DNA of 16,041 nt from Candidatus Acidifodinimicrobium mancum (GCA_015121965.1 JADFAP010000035.1:1-16041); one strand, 5' to 3'. Shown: positions 1 through 5,945, counted from the first letter of the stretch. Notes: generated by a model from the letters alone, not told the origin. A program made the numbers and translations.

Positions 1-107
1 GTGCTCAAAGGCCCAGTAAGATTGGAGATGTATCCATCTCCCTCAAGCTTGCTTAGAACTTCCAGTGTCTTCAAGTCAAAGACCTTTAGATAAATCTTCT
101 TTTCCAT
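1..107 (-). CDS. Unidentified protein, 5' end only (runs off window)
   Basis: An open frame on the minus strand starts at the ATG at 107-105 and is still open at the window edge, giving 35 codons beginning MEKKIYLKVFDLKTLEVL. It lies 15 nt downstream of the lonB stop codon on the same strand, so it is probably the next gene of the lonB transcript. No TATA-like element or clear Shine-Dalgarno sequence sits in the 15-nt gap, which fits cotranscription. The visible residues are charged and show no signal peptide or membrane segment. I do not recognise the family from so short a piece and assign no function. Confidence 0.5.
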   Translation of the reverse strand, partial: MEKKIYLKVFDLKTLEVLSKLEGDGYISNLTGPLS

Positions 108-122
108 TCGGGTTTATTGTAT

Positions 123-2078
123 CTATACCACCGGTTTTTTCTTGAATGCGCCCTTTATCGTTTTTATAAGTTTGGTTCTCTCCCTTCCTGTTTCCATCGC
201 ATGGTCTATCACTTCACTCAGCGTGCTGACAGGTATGACCTTGATGTCTGCGTTGTTTGGCAGTACCAAGTCGCCGAAGTTTGAAGCGGGGATTATGACC
301 TCTTTTATCCCAGCATTTACAGCGGCCTCGACCTTGGATGTGATGCCCCCGACAGGCAGTACTTCTCCCAGTATTGAGAGAGACCCAGTCATTGCGATAG
401 ACTGCTTAACTGGTATTCCTGTTATGGCTGAGAGTATGGCTGTTGCTACGCTTATGCTAGCGCTATCCCCTTCCACTCCAGAGTAGGCCTGCAGGAATTG
501 TATGTGTATATCATAGTCACTTAACTGCTGCTTTGAGTAAAGCTTTATTATAGCTCCTACATTCTTCACGGCTTCCTGAGCGATTTCACCGAGTTTACCG
601 GTAGCTATTATTTCCCCTCCGCCCTTTCTCATGCTTTTAGTCACTATCGCTTCTATCGGCAGCATAAGCCCAGAATCAGAGTTCTCTATCACCGCAAGTC
701 CATTGACCTTTCCAACGTGTGAGCCTGAAACCTGTATCACTTCATACTCCTTCTTCTCCTTTATGAACCTTGATGCGACTTGTTGTTCAAATGAGCCGGC
801 ATATTCCTTTGCGTTTATCACGTCCGAGATGTCAACCACTTTCTTGTTCTTCTCCCTGCTCATATCTCCGGCAACTCTAATTATTCCCCCAAGCTCCCTG
901 AGCCTCAGCGTAAGTGAGTTCTTCTTGTCTGCCCTTCTTTTTGCTTCCTTTACGATCTCTGCAACAGCCTCTCTAGAGAATGGTGGTATCTTGCCGTCTT
1001 TCTTCACCTCTTGTGCAACGAATATTGCTATCTTGTTTCTATTCTCTATGGTGTCCGGCATGTTGTCTTCCATGTATACCTCATAACCGTACCCTCTTAT
1101 CCTGGACCTTAAGGCAGGACTCATCTTCATTATAGATTCTGGGTTTCCGGCGCCGACCAATATAAAATCACATGGAACTGGCTCAGTCTTGACCATTGCT
1201 CCGGCGCTTCTTTCGCTCCTGCCAGTTATAGCGGACTTCTTCTCCTGCATAGCGGTGAGCAGCTGTATCTGCATCTCCGGCGTCATGTCTGCTATCTCAT
1301 CTATGAAGAGTACTCCTCCATTTGCCTTGTGTATGTCTCCTAATACGACTCTCTCATGCGATGGCGTTCCAAGGCCGCCACTTTGGAATGGATCATGCAG
1401 TACATCCCCTAAGAGAGCACCTTCATGAGCTCCGGTGGCATCTACAAATGGAGCGGTTTTCGCACCAGAGTTATCTAGCAGCAGTTTTGGAGCAAGTGGT
1501 GTTATCCTCGCTCTGCTTAATCGCGTCATTAACAGTATGAATAAGAAGCCAATAAGAATTGTTATTATGAATAAAGTCCCTGAGATCTGATCCGCGGCAG
1601 CAAGTATATCATTTTTCTGGGTGTTCACAATCATGCTGACTATATAAGTGGCAACGAAGAACACCACCAATATCCCAAGAAATATGGTCATGCTATTGCC
1701 GCTGTTCATCCCAGCAACGCTTTTCATCTTCGCCTGCGCTACGAACTTCTTACCTTCTCCAGCGGGAAATGTCCTTATAAGCGGGTTATTCTCATCCTTC
1801 TGATTTGGCAGTGAAACAATGTCCTGAAGCTTTTCAGCCGGCAGGAGTTCGGACAGCGCCTGGCCAAGCATACTTTTTCCAGTTCCCGGAGAGCCGACAA
1901 GTAGCACGTTCCTTCTCTGTATGGCGGCCTTCTTGATTATCTCTGTGGCCTTATCCTGACCTATGACCTGGTCTATCATCTTGTTTGAGATCTTTATGTC
2001 GTTCGTGGTCTTGAAGTCAATGCTGAATACATCTTCCTTTGTTTTACTCTTGAGTTTTTTCAAGTTTCTCTTCACCAT
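123..2078 (-). CDS. lonB: Archaeal LonB membrane-anchored ATP-dependent protease
   Basis: This 651-residue protein is a complete archaeal LonB. It is an AAA+ ATPase with Walker A GSPGTGKS at 62-69 and Walker B VLFIDE at 256-261, fused to a C-terminal Lon (S16) protease domain. The catalytic dyad is Ser539 in GDSAS and Lys582 in GGITSKVEAA. Two hydrophobic segments at about 130-151 and 167-184 lie inside the ATPase domain between Walker A and Walker B, the hallmark of LonB as opposed to bacterial LonA, and anchor it to the cytoplasmic membrane. In archaea it is the main membrane quality-control protease, and it degrades unfolded and some regulatory proteins. A TATA-like ATATATATA at 2111-2119 on the upstream side would place transcription about 10 nt before the ATG. 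The PRC-barrel gene ends 86 bp upstream, and an unknown gene follows 15 nt downstream. Confidence 0.96.
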   Translation of the reverse strand: MVKRNLKKLKSKTKEDVFSIDFKTTNDIKISNKMIDQVIGQDKATEIIKKAAIQRRNVLLVGSPGTGKSMLGQALSELLPAEKLQDIVSLPNQKDENNPLIRTFPAGEGKKFVAQAKMKSVAGMNSGNSMTIFLGILVVFFVATYIVSMIVNTQKNDILAAADQISGTLFIITILIGFLFILLMTRLSRARITPLAPKLLLDNSGAKTAPFVDATGAHEGALLGDVLHDPFQSGGLGTPSHERVVLGDIHKANGGVLFIDEIADMTPEMQIQLLTAMQEKKSAITGRSERSAGAMVKTEPVPCDFILVGAGNPESIMKMSPALRSRIRGYGYEVYMEDNMPDTIENRNKIAIFVAQEVKKDGKIPPFSREAVAEIVKEAKRRADKKNSLTLRLRELGGIIRVAGDMSREKNKKVVDISDVINAKEYAGSFEQQVASRFIKEKKEYEVIQVSGSHVGKVNGLAVIENSDSGLMLPIEAIVTKSMRKGGGEIIATGKLGEIAQEAVKNVGAIIKLYSKQQLSDYDIHIQFLQAYSGVEGDSASISVATAILSAITGIPVKQSIAMTGSLSILGEVLPVGGITSKVEAAVNAGIKEVIIPASNFGDLVLPNNADIKVIPVSTLSEVIDHAMETGRERTKLIKTIKGAFKKKPVV

Positions 2079-2108
2079 ACTTTCGACAAAAATAATATGT
2101 ACTTTTCA

Positions 2109-2120
2109 GAATATATATAC
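2109..2120 (-). promoter_or_regulatory. TATA box of lonB
   Basis: Read on the minus strand, GTATATATATTC lies with its centre about 37 nt upstream of the lonB ATG (2078). A TATA-to-start distance of about 26 nt would give a 5' leader of roughly 10 nt. It is the only strong A/T box in the 86-bp gap between the PRC-barrel gene and lonB. Confidence 0.55.
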
Positions 2121-2164
2121 CTGCGATACGCTGCTGCACCGTACACCAAAAAACACGAGCGACT

Positions 2165-2446
2165 TCATTTGCTCTTATCTTCCTTCACTTCTTCAGAAGG
2201 CGACGTGACTATGCTCGATATTATGAAAATATCGTCTATGGCCCTGACTAGATTGTGCTGTATTATTGCGCCTCTCGCGCCGCTTATCATCTTCGATAGG
2301 TGTGATGAGGGGCTAGCCTTTATTCTCCACCCAACGATTCTATTCTCCTGTATTATGGCTTCGTCTATCTCGCCAAAGAAGGATCCAGAATCCGTGTAAA
2401 CCTTTAGTCCGTACGTGTTTGAGATGCTTTTCAATTTTAATGCCAT
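2165..2446 (-). CDS. Small PRC-barrel domain protein
   Basis: This 93-residue protein begins MALKLKSISNTYGLKVYTD and continues with GSFFGEIDEAIIQENRIVGW. That is the strand pattern of the PRC-barrel fold, in which a G-x-x-[IVL]-G-x-[IV] type strand is followed by a V-x-G-[WY]-[RK]-I strand. Stand-alone PRC-barrel proteins of this size are common and poorly characterised in archaea; the fold is also found in RimM and in photosynthetic reaction centre H subunits, and generally mediates protein or RNA contacts. No membrane segment is present, and the C-terminus is acidic and lysine-rich (EEVKEDKSK). The ATG is 25-26 nt from the centre of a TATA palindrome, so the transcript is probably leaderless. 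It is followed by lonB on the same strand. Family assignment is from motif recognition; the cellular role is unknown. Confidence 0.7.
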   Translation of the reverse strand: MALKLKSISNTYGLKVYTDSGSFFGEIDEAIIQENRIVGWRIKASPSSHLSKMISGARGAIIQHNLVRAIDDIFIISSIVTSPSEEVKEDKSK

Positions 2447-2460
2447 AATCTAAATTAAGG

Positions 2461-2477
2461 TCTATATATTTAAATAC
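2461..2477. promoter_or_regulatory. Shared palindromic TATA box for a divergent gene pair
   Basis: TATTTAAATA at 2467-2476 is a perfect palindrome centred at 2471.5, within the A/T tract TATATATTTAAATA. The plus-strand ATG (2498) is 26.5 nt from the centre and the minus-strand ATG (2446) is 25.5 nt from it. The usual archaeal TATA-centre to start-site distance is about 26-27 nt, so one element can drive two leaderless transcripts in opposite directions. No second TATA-like box is visible in the 51-bp gap. Confidence 0.7.
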
Positions 2478-2497
2478 TTATTGACTTTGGTTTTGAT

Positions 2498-3085
2498 ATG
2501 TCAGCAAAGGCGGTTCTGCTATGTGTGCATGGTTACACCAAATATCCTAGAGAGAGGGAGAAGGACTGGCAGAAAGTCGTGAAGGATAGGCTATCCACCG
2601 CTTATGAGATTGCCAAGTTCTTCAGCTCAGTCGGCGTGGTCATATATCTAGTGCTGTCCGGAGGCACGATGAATAAGGAGCAAGTAGAAGCAGATATAAT
2701 TCATGATTATGCCAGGAAGAACTTTCCGGAGCTTTTCACTCTAGTTGCGGACGTAATCCTGGAGAGAGAATCAAAGAATACACAGGAGAATGTGGATGAG
2801 ATACTCAAGTGGGCCGTGAAGAAGAATGCGGTTATAGTATCAATAAGCAGCAAGGACCATATTTCAAGGGTTGCCAAGGATTGGGCCTACGACAAGGGCA
2901 GGAACGGGCATATAATAATGGTAGCACCTTCGCATGATACTTATGGAGAGGATGAAGATGCTGAGCCGATAGTAATAGAGCCTTCCTCCTGGGCTTATGA
3001 TGCTTTGAGGGAATTGTTCAACGTTCCGGAAGATAAGAGAAAGGCTGTAAAGGAGCGGCTTATAAATGATTTGAAGGAGTTTTAG
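2498..3085 (+). CDS. YdcF/SanA-like (DUF218) family protein
   Basis: This 195-residue protein opens with the strand KAVLLCVHGY and carries the motifs of the DUF218 (YdcF/SanA/ElyC) family: LSGG at 53-56, ESKNTQENV at 91-99 and SSKDHISRV at about 117-125. In family members these cluster in a Rossmann-like pocket; E. coli YdcF binds S-adenosylmethionine, while SanA and ElyC act in envelope processes. Unlike SanA or ElyC this protein has no N-terminal membrane anchor, so it looks cytosolic. The C-terminal third contains an acidic stretch (GEDEDAEP) and a helical tail. The ATG is 26-27 nt downstream of the shared TATA palindrome, implying a leaderless mRNA. An inverted repeat spans its stop codon. 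Substrate and reaction are not predictable from the sequence. Confidence 0.75.
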   Translation: MSAKAVLLCVHGYTKYPREREKDWQKVVKDRLSTAYEIAKFFSSVGVVIYLVLSGGTMNKEQVEADIIHDYARKNFPELFTLVADVILERESKNTQENVDEILKWAVKKNAVIVSISSKDHISRVAKDWAYDKGRNGHIIMVAPSHDTYGEDEDAEPIVIEPSSWAYDALRELFNVPEDKRKAVKERLINDLKEF

Positions 3086-3101
3086 CCATCCCGCTCCTTC
3101 A
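3072..3101 (+). terminator. Hairpin spanning the stop codon of the DUF218 gene
   Basis: TGAAGGAG (3072-3079) and CTCCTTCA (3094-3101) are perfect 8-bp inverted repeats separated by a 14-nt loop that contains the TAG stop (3083-3085). No U-rich tract follows directly, so this is not a classical intrinsic terminator. It could be a 3'-end stabiliser or a pausing/attenuation element before the permease gene 15 nt further on. Confidence 0.4.
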
Positions 3102-3116
3102 GGGTCGAATCAATAT

Positions 3117-3995
3117 ATGTTCTCAGCGGTTTATTGGGTTGTAATAACGTTAGCCACGGCTTCTTTCGCATTGATAAGCATAATCTCGAAGGTTGCCTTG
3201 AGCAGGAAGGGAAAACTGATCTCATACAAGTCATTCCTCCCAACCTATCTTAGTTTCTCTGCATTGTTTGCTGTTATAACTACATTGTTCATCACAAGAA
3301 GCTTGTATATCAATTATAATGTAGTTCTATACGCGGCTTTAACTGGTTTCATATACTGCTTAGCCGCTTACTTTTTCTTCTTCAGCATAGAGCGGGAGAA
3401 AGTTGCGATAATCGGAACTGTAAACGGTTCCCAATTTATCTTACTTTCTTTTTTCTCAGCGCTCTTATTTCTGCATTCTGTTATCATCGTAGATTCAATT
3501 GCGTCTGTGGTGATGTTAATCGGCGTGATTCTTCTTTCCGTTAATAGCATAACAGGGGTGAAAGCGTCTAAGTATGTCTTTCTTGCGCTGGCGGCTAACA
3601 TACTATGGGTCATTATGTGGCTTATCTTCTACTCTACAATGCCCGCAGGTGTATCCCCTCTGACATACTATTCATGGCTTTCTATATTCGCTGCTATTTT
3701 CTCAATTCTGTTTTCTATCCCTCTAAGGACAAAATGGAGAAGCATTCAACGTTACTTTAAATCTAAAGATATAATAACACCAGTTGTTTTCGCGGGATTC
3801 TTCAACGGTTTTGGCACAGTCCTCTTCTCTTTAGCGTATATCTTCAACTCAGCCTATTCTCCACTTATATCAGAAATAAGCCTGCCAGCTCTTGTGGTCA
3901 TCTCATTCATTTTCTTGAAGGAGAGGCTGAGGATCACACAGATAATCGGTGTTTTCACCGTCATACTCTCGATTCTCCTGCTATTTTTCTTATAG
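3117..3995 (+). CDS. EamA-family (DMT superfamily) permease
   Basis: This 292-residue protein is almost entirely hydrophobic, with about ten predicted membrane helices in two similar halves, the EamA duplication of the drug/metabolite transporter superfamily. The second half ends with the family signature: a conserved proline in SEISLPALVV, then FIFLKERLRITQIIGVF, corresponding to the usual 'P-x-hydrophobic ... LxExL ... QxIG' block before the last helix. The end of the first half (GTVNGSQFILLSFFSALLF) shows the equivalent but eroded block. Family members export or import amino acids, nucleotide-sugars or other small metabolites; the substrate here cannot be deduced. The ATG at 3117 lies 31 nt after the preceding gene with no TATA-like element between, so cotranscription is likely. 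The next elements downstream are RNA genes. Confidence 0.85.
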   Translation: MFSAVYWVVITLATASFALISIISKVALSRKGKLISYKSFLPTYLSFSALFAVITTLFITRSLYINYNVVLYAALTGFIYCLAAYFFFFSIEREKVAIIGTVNGSQFILLSFFSALLFLHSVIIVDSIASVVMLIGVILLSVNSITGVKASKYVFLALAANILWVIMWLIFYSTMPAGVSPLTYYSWLSIFAAIFSILFSIPLRTKWRSIQRYFKSKDIITPVVFAGFFNGFGTVLFSLAYIFNSAYSPLISEISLPALVVISFIFLKERLRITQIIGVFTVILSILLLFFL

Positions 3996-4000
3996 ATATA

Positions 4001-4080
4001 ACAAGTTTAATCACTCCAGAGGCTCTGGCAGAAAACGTTATGGCCGCAAGCGCAAGAAGCCTGGCTATAGCTTAACTTGT
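4001..4080 (+). ncRNA. Candidate small structured RNA or 3'-UTR element (unproven)
   Basis: The stretch between the permease stop and the SRP RNA promoter has no convincing ORF but is rich in complementarity. ACAAGTT (4001-4007) pairs with AACTTGT (4074-4080), closing an 80-nt domain. Inside, CCAGA-GGC-TCTGG (4016-4028) is a perfect 13-nt hairpin. The same segment can alternatively pair as CCA (4016-4018) with TGG (4062-4064) and GGCT (4021-4024) with AGCC (4058-4061). These two folds exclude each other. It is either the structured 3' end of the permease mRNA or a separate small RNA. No C/D box pair is visible, and I do not recognise a known family. Confidence 0.25.
4016..4028 (+). terminator. 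Compact hairpin downstream of the permease gene
   Basis: CCAGA (4016-4020) and TCTGG (4024-4028) form a 5-bp stem with a 3-nt GGC loop, 20 nt after the EamA stop codon. It may mark the 3' end of the DUF218-EamA transcript. There is no trailing T-tract (the following bases are CAGAAAACG), so the termination role is tentative. Confidence 0.3.
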
Positions 4081-4100
4081 CGAACTACCGGCTTTGGATG

Positions 4101-4112
4101 TAAACTATTTAT
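4101..4112 (+). promoter_or_regulatory. Probable TATA box of the SRP RNA gene
   Basis: TAAACTATTTAT is the only A/T-rich box in the 130 bp upstream of the SRP RNA. Its centre is about 22-27 nt before the predicted 5' end (about 4128-4133). Confidence 0.45.
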
Positions 4113-4127
4113 CCGAAGTGGGTTAAC

Positions 4128-4383
4128 TTAACTATTGGTGGGCTAACCGGGGAATCAGTCCCTCCTTGTAAGCGCAAATGGACTTTAGGCGCGGGTAAAA
4201 GCTCTGCCTAGGGTTAATGACCCCATACAAGATGGTAAAGCTATCTGAGAAGTGCGGTCCTATAGGGGGCATTTGCTCAAAAACCCAGCCAGGCCCGGAA
4301 GGGAGCAACTGTAATTGAGTGGGTGCAAGCTTATAGATAAATCGCATGGAGAAAATGTTGCCACCCTCTATATAGGTAGTTAA
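4128..4383 (+). ncRNA. ffs: SRP RNA (7S RNA), archaeal type
   Basis: This is the signal recognition particle RNA. The SRP54-binding helix 8 is unmistakable: a GGAA tetraloop at 4297-4300 closed by CCC (4294-4296) and GGG (4301-4303), then the conserved AGCAA internal-loop strand at 4304-4308, with CAG (4286-4288) pairing CTG (4309-4311). The Alu domain carries the UGUNR motif as TTGTAAGC near 4166-4173, and GCGC (4172-4175) can pair with GCGC (4189-4192) as helix 4. The ends were set from pairing that could form archaeal helix 1: TTAACTA (4128-4134) with TAGTTAA (4377-4383), followed by GGTGG (4137-4141) with CCACC (4361-4365). The resulting 256 nt is somewhat shorter than the roughly 300 nt usual in archaea; the termini are uncertain by about 10 nt. 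The RNA forms the core of the particle that delivers nascent membrane proteins to SecY. Confidence 0.9.
4366..4376 (+). promoter_or_regulatory. Possible tRNA-Ser promoter inside the SRP RNA 3' end
   Basis: CTCTATATAGG is TATA-like and its centre lies about 42 nt upstream of the mature tRNA 5' end, which would give a 15-nt precursor leader for RNase P to remove. It overlaps the 3' strand of the SRP RNA. The alternative is cotranscription of SRP RNA and tRNA followed by processing. Confidence 0.35.
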
Positions 4384-4412
4384 TTCAAAGCGGGGCAGCC
4401 TGCCACTAGAAT

Positions 4413-4494
4413 GTCAGGGTGCGCGAACGGTAAACGGATCGCCTGCTAAGCGATTTGGCGAAAGCCTTAGTGGGTTCAACTCCCACCCCTGACG
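4413..4494 (+). tRNA. tRNA-Ser, anticodon GCT
   Basis: A complete class II tRNA. Acceptor stem GTCAGGG (4413-4419) pairs with CCCTGAC (4487-4493) and is followed by discriminator G (4494), the archaeal serine identity base. The anticodon stem ATCGC (4438-4442)/GCGAT (4450-4454) encloses loop CTGCTAA with anticodon GCT at 4445-4447, reading AGC/AGU serine codons. The long variable arm contains GGC-GAAA-GCC, typical of serine tRNAs. The T arm is GTGGG-TTCAACT-CCCAC. The D arm is weak, with two clear pairs and GG at 4429-4430. CCA is not encoded (next bases CGC), so it is added after transcription. No intron is seen. Confidence 0.95.
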
Positions 4495-4505
4495 CGCTTA
4501 AAAAA

Positions 4506-4516
4506 GTATATAAATA
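4506..4516 (+). promoter_or_regulatory. Promoter (TATA box) and ribosome binding site of rpl10e
   Basis: GTATATAAATA is centred about 40 nt before the rpl10e ATG (4552). This predicts transcription from about 4537-4538 and a 14-nt leader. That leader includes GAGGAT (4543-4548), a Shine-Dalgarno-like sequence 3-5 nt before the start, so unlike the divergent genes at 2446/2498 this mRNA is not leaderless. Confidence 0.65.
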
Positions 4517-4551
4517 TCAATTGTTAATACGGATATAACTTTGAGGATAAC

Positions 4552-5067
4552 ATGGCAAAACTAAGACCGGGAAGAGCTTACAGATCGATGAAGCAGCCTT
4601 ACACTAGAAAGTCTAAGTTCAAGGAGAAGAACTACACAAAATTTGCCTTGCATACAAAGATAACCCAGTTCCACTCTGGAAACGCGCATAATACATTCAA
4701 CAAGAGAGTTGAGGTAATCTCCAAGTCAACTCTGCAAGTCAGGGACAATGCGTTAGAAGCTGCAAGGATAGTCGCAAACAAGTATCTTACAGATTCGATA
4801 GGAGAGGAGAACTTTCATATACAGCTGGTTAGCATACCGCATCACATACTTAGGGAGCACAAGCTTGCTACAGGTGCTGGAGCAGATAGGTTCTCAGCCG
4901 GGATGCAGAAGTCCTTCGGCAAACCAATCGGGCTTGCGAGCCAAATATCTGCCGGTGACAAGGTATTCGAGATATTTGTTAATGAGGATCACGTGAATGA
5001 GGCTAAGGAAGCTGCAGACAAGATAAAGAAAAAATTGGGCTTTAAGACGCTCGCTTTGGTTATTTAA
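4552..5067 (+). CDS. rpl10e: 50S ribosomal protein L10e (uL16)
   Basis: The 171-residue protein is archaeal L10e, the counterpart of bacterial L16. It begins MAKLRPGRAYR and contains the family block ADRFSAGMQKSFGKP at about 111-125, the loop that reaches the A-site/peptidyl-transferase centre region of the large subunit. The length is normal for the family (about 165-180). It has its own TATA box and a Shine-Dalgarno-like GAGGAT just upstream. It stands alone, outside the S10/spc-type cluster that starts 1 kb further on, as in many archaea. Its stop codon overlaps the 3' end of the convergent adenosyltransferase gene by 8 bp, inside a 14-bp palindrome. Confidence 0.97.
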   Translation: MAKLRPGRAYRSMKQPYTRKSKFKEKNYTKFALHTKITQFHSGNAHNTFNKRVEVISKSTLQVRDNALEAARIVANKYLTDSIGEENFHIQLVSIPHHILREHKLATGAGADRFSAGMQKSFGKPIGLASQISAGDKVFEIFVNEDHVNEAKEAADKIKKKLGFKTLALVI

Positions 5068-5602
5068 CGTTAAATGTTTCATCCTTGAAGCCGTTTTTCT
5101 CGTTTTCATACCTATAGAGCACATACAGCAGCGACGACAGTCTGTTCATGTAGCTTAGGATGCTTTTTTCGCCGTTTATTTTGACCACATGCCTCTCCGC
5201 TTTCCTTGCCAGCGTTCTGCACACATTGAGCAGCACTGCGGATTCAGTTCCGAGCGGGTATACAAACTTCTTTATTGGTTTTATCTTTCCAGCGTACGAA
5301 TCTATCAGTTTCTCGAGGATTTTTGTTTCCTCCTCTGAAAAGTCTTTCTTTTCAAAGCCAGCAATTTTCGCGTTAATCAGGTATAGATTATAGATTACTT
5401 GCTCGATGATGTCTTTGACATCCTTCTCCTTTGTTTTGCTCCAAGCGTAGCCAAGGAATGCCTGAAGCTCGTCTATGTCCCCTATAGCCTCAATCAAATC
5501 AGAATCTTTGCTCAGTCTCTGCTTCAAGGTGTATGAGAAGCCACTGTCGCCGTTGCCGGTATAATACAGTTTTCTTTCACCCTTCCTGTTCATCGCTTTC
5601 AT
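5060..5602 (-). CDS. PduO-type ATP:cob(I)alamin adenosyltransferase
   Basis: This 180-residue protein matches the PduO-type corrinoid adenosyltransferase family, which transfers the adenosyl group of ATP to cob(I)alamin to make adenosylcobalamin. Visible family features are the N-terminal ATP-binding segment YYTGNGDSGFS (13-23, where typical members have YT-x-x-GD-x-G-x-T), GDIDELQAFLGY (41-52, typical VDELNS-hG), CRTLARKAERHVV (128-140, typical ARTxxRRAER), and SYMNRLSSLLYVL (150-162, typical YLNRLSDLLF). The usual F-x-LPGG is changed to FVYPLGTE. So the fold is secure, but several positions are unusual and activity is not certain. The start at 5602 lies inside the upstream winged-helix gene (26-bp overlap; an alternative ATG at 5593 gives 17 bp), indicating translational coupling. 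The 3' end overlaps rpl10e by 8 bp. Confidence 0.8.
   Translation of the reverse strand: MKAMNRKGERKLYYTGNGDSGFSYTLKQRLSKDSDLIEAIGDIDELQAFLGYAWSKTKEKDVKDIIEQVIYNLYLINAKIAGFEKKDFSEEETKILEKLIDSYAGKIKPIKKFVYPLGTESAVLLNVCRTLARKAERHVVKINGEKSILSYMNRLSSLLYVLYRYENEKNGFKDETFNVK
5062..5075. repeat. Perfect 14-bp palindrome over two convergent stop codons
   Basis: ATTTAACGTTAAAT is self-complementary. The rpl10e stop TAA (5065-5067) lies within it and the adenosyltransferase stop (complement of 5060-5062) touches its left edge. It could act as a symmetric 3'-end or termination element for both mRNAs, or simply reflect A/T-rich stop codons facing each other. Confidence 0.5.
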
Positions 5603-5945
5603 CCTTCTCCTTGTCTGGATTAGACAGAAGGTAATATTTTGATTTTCTCCTTATCCCATCTATGTACACGCGGAAGAGGTCATAAGACAGACGGTAGTAC
5701 ACCTCCTTTCCATTTCTTTCGGACACGAGTATCTTGTCAAACATCGGTGAAATGATCGTGTAAAAGTGCTTCTTTCCAGCTGCTGAGTTAAGGTCTACGG
5801 CAAGGAAGGTAGCTAATTCGTTTCTCTTCACAGATCCCTTCTCTCTAAGATAATCAATGACCCTTCTCGCTTCAGGATAAAGTTTAGTAGATTTTGGATG
5901 CGTTCCGTATATCAGCTGCAATAGATCATCCATATCATTAATCAA
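5577..5945 (-). CDS. Winged-helix DNA-binding-like protein
   Basis: This 122-residue protein has a central helix-turn-helix pattern: EARRVIDYLREKGSVKRNELA (recognisable as helix, GSVKRNEL turn, helix), then a second helix and a beta hairpin ILVSERNGKEVYYRLS typical of the wing. The C-terminal tail is basic then acidic (RRKSKYY ... KEKDESDEQEG). The architecture suggests a small transcription regulator, but no specific family is recognised and a structural role is possible. The ATG at 5945 is about 25 nt from a TATA-like ACATTTATC (minus strand, near 5966-5975), implying a leaderless mRNA. Its last 26 bp overlap the start of the adenosyltransferase, so the two are expressed together. It faces rnp1 divergently. 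Confidence 0.55.
   Translation of the reverse strand: MINDMDDLLQLIYGTHPKSTKLYPEARRVIDYLREKGSVKRNELATFLAVDLNSAAGKKHFYTIISPMFDKILVSERNGKEVYYRLSYDLFRVYIDGIRRKSKYYLLSNPDKEKDESDEQEG

Noticed and set aside
3949..4131. Plus-strand ORF with a basic, cysteine-containing tail (RGSGRKRYGRKRKKPGY)
   Set aside because: Its only start lies deep inside the EamA gene and its tail falls on the structured region before the SRP RNA. It briefly resembles a small ribosomal protein but has no matching family motif or start.
4132..4347. Minus-strand ORF of 71 codons antisense to the SRP RNA
   Set aside because: It covers the conserved SRP RNA helix 8 and Alu domain; a protein there would be accidental.
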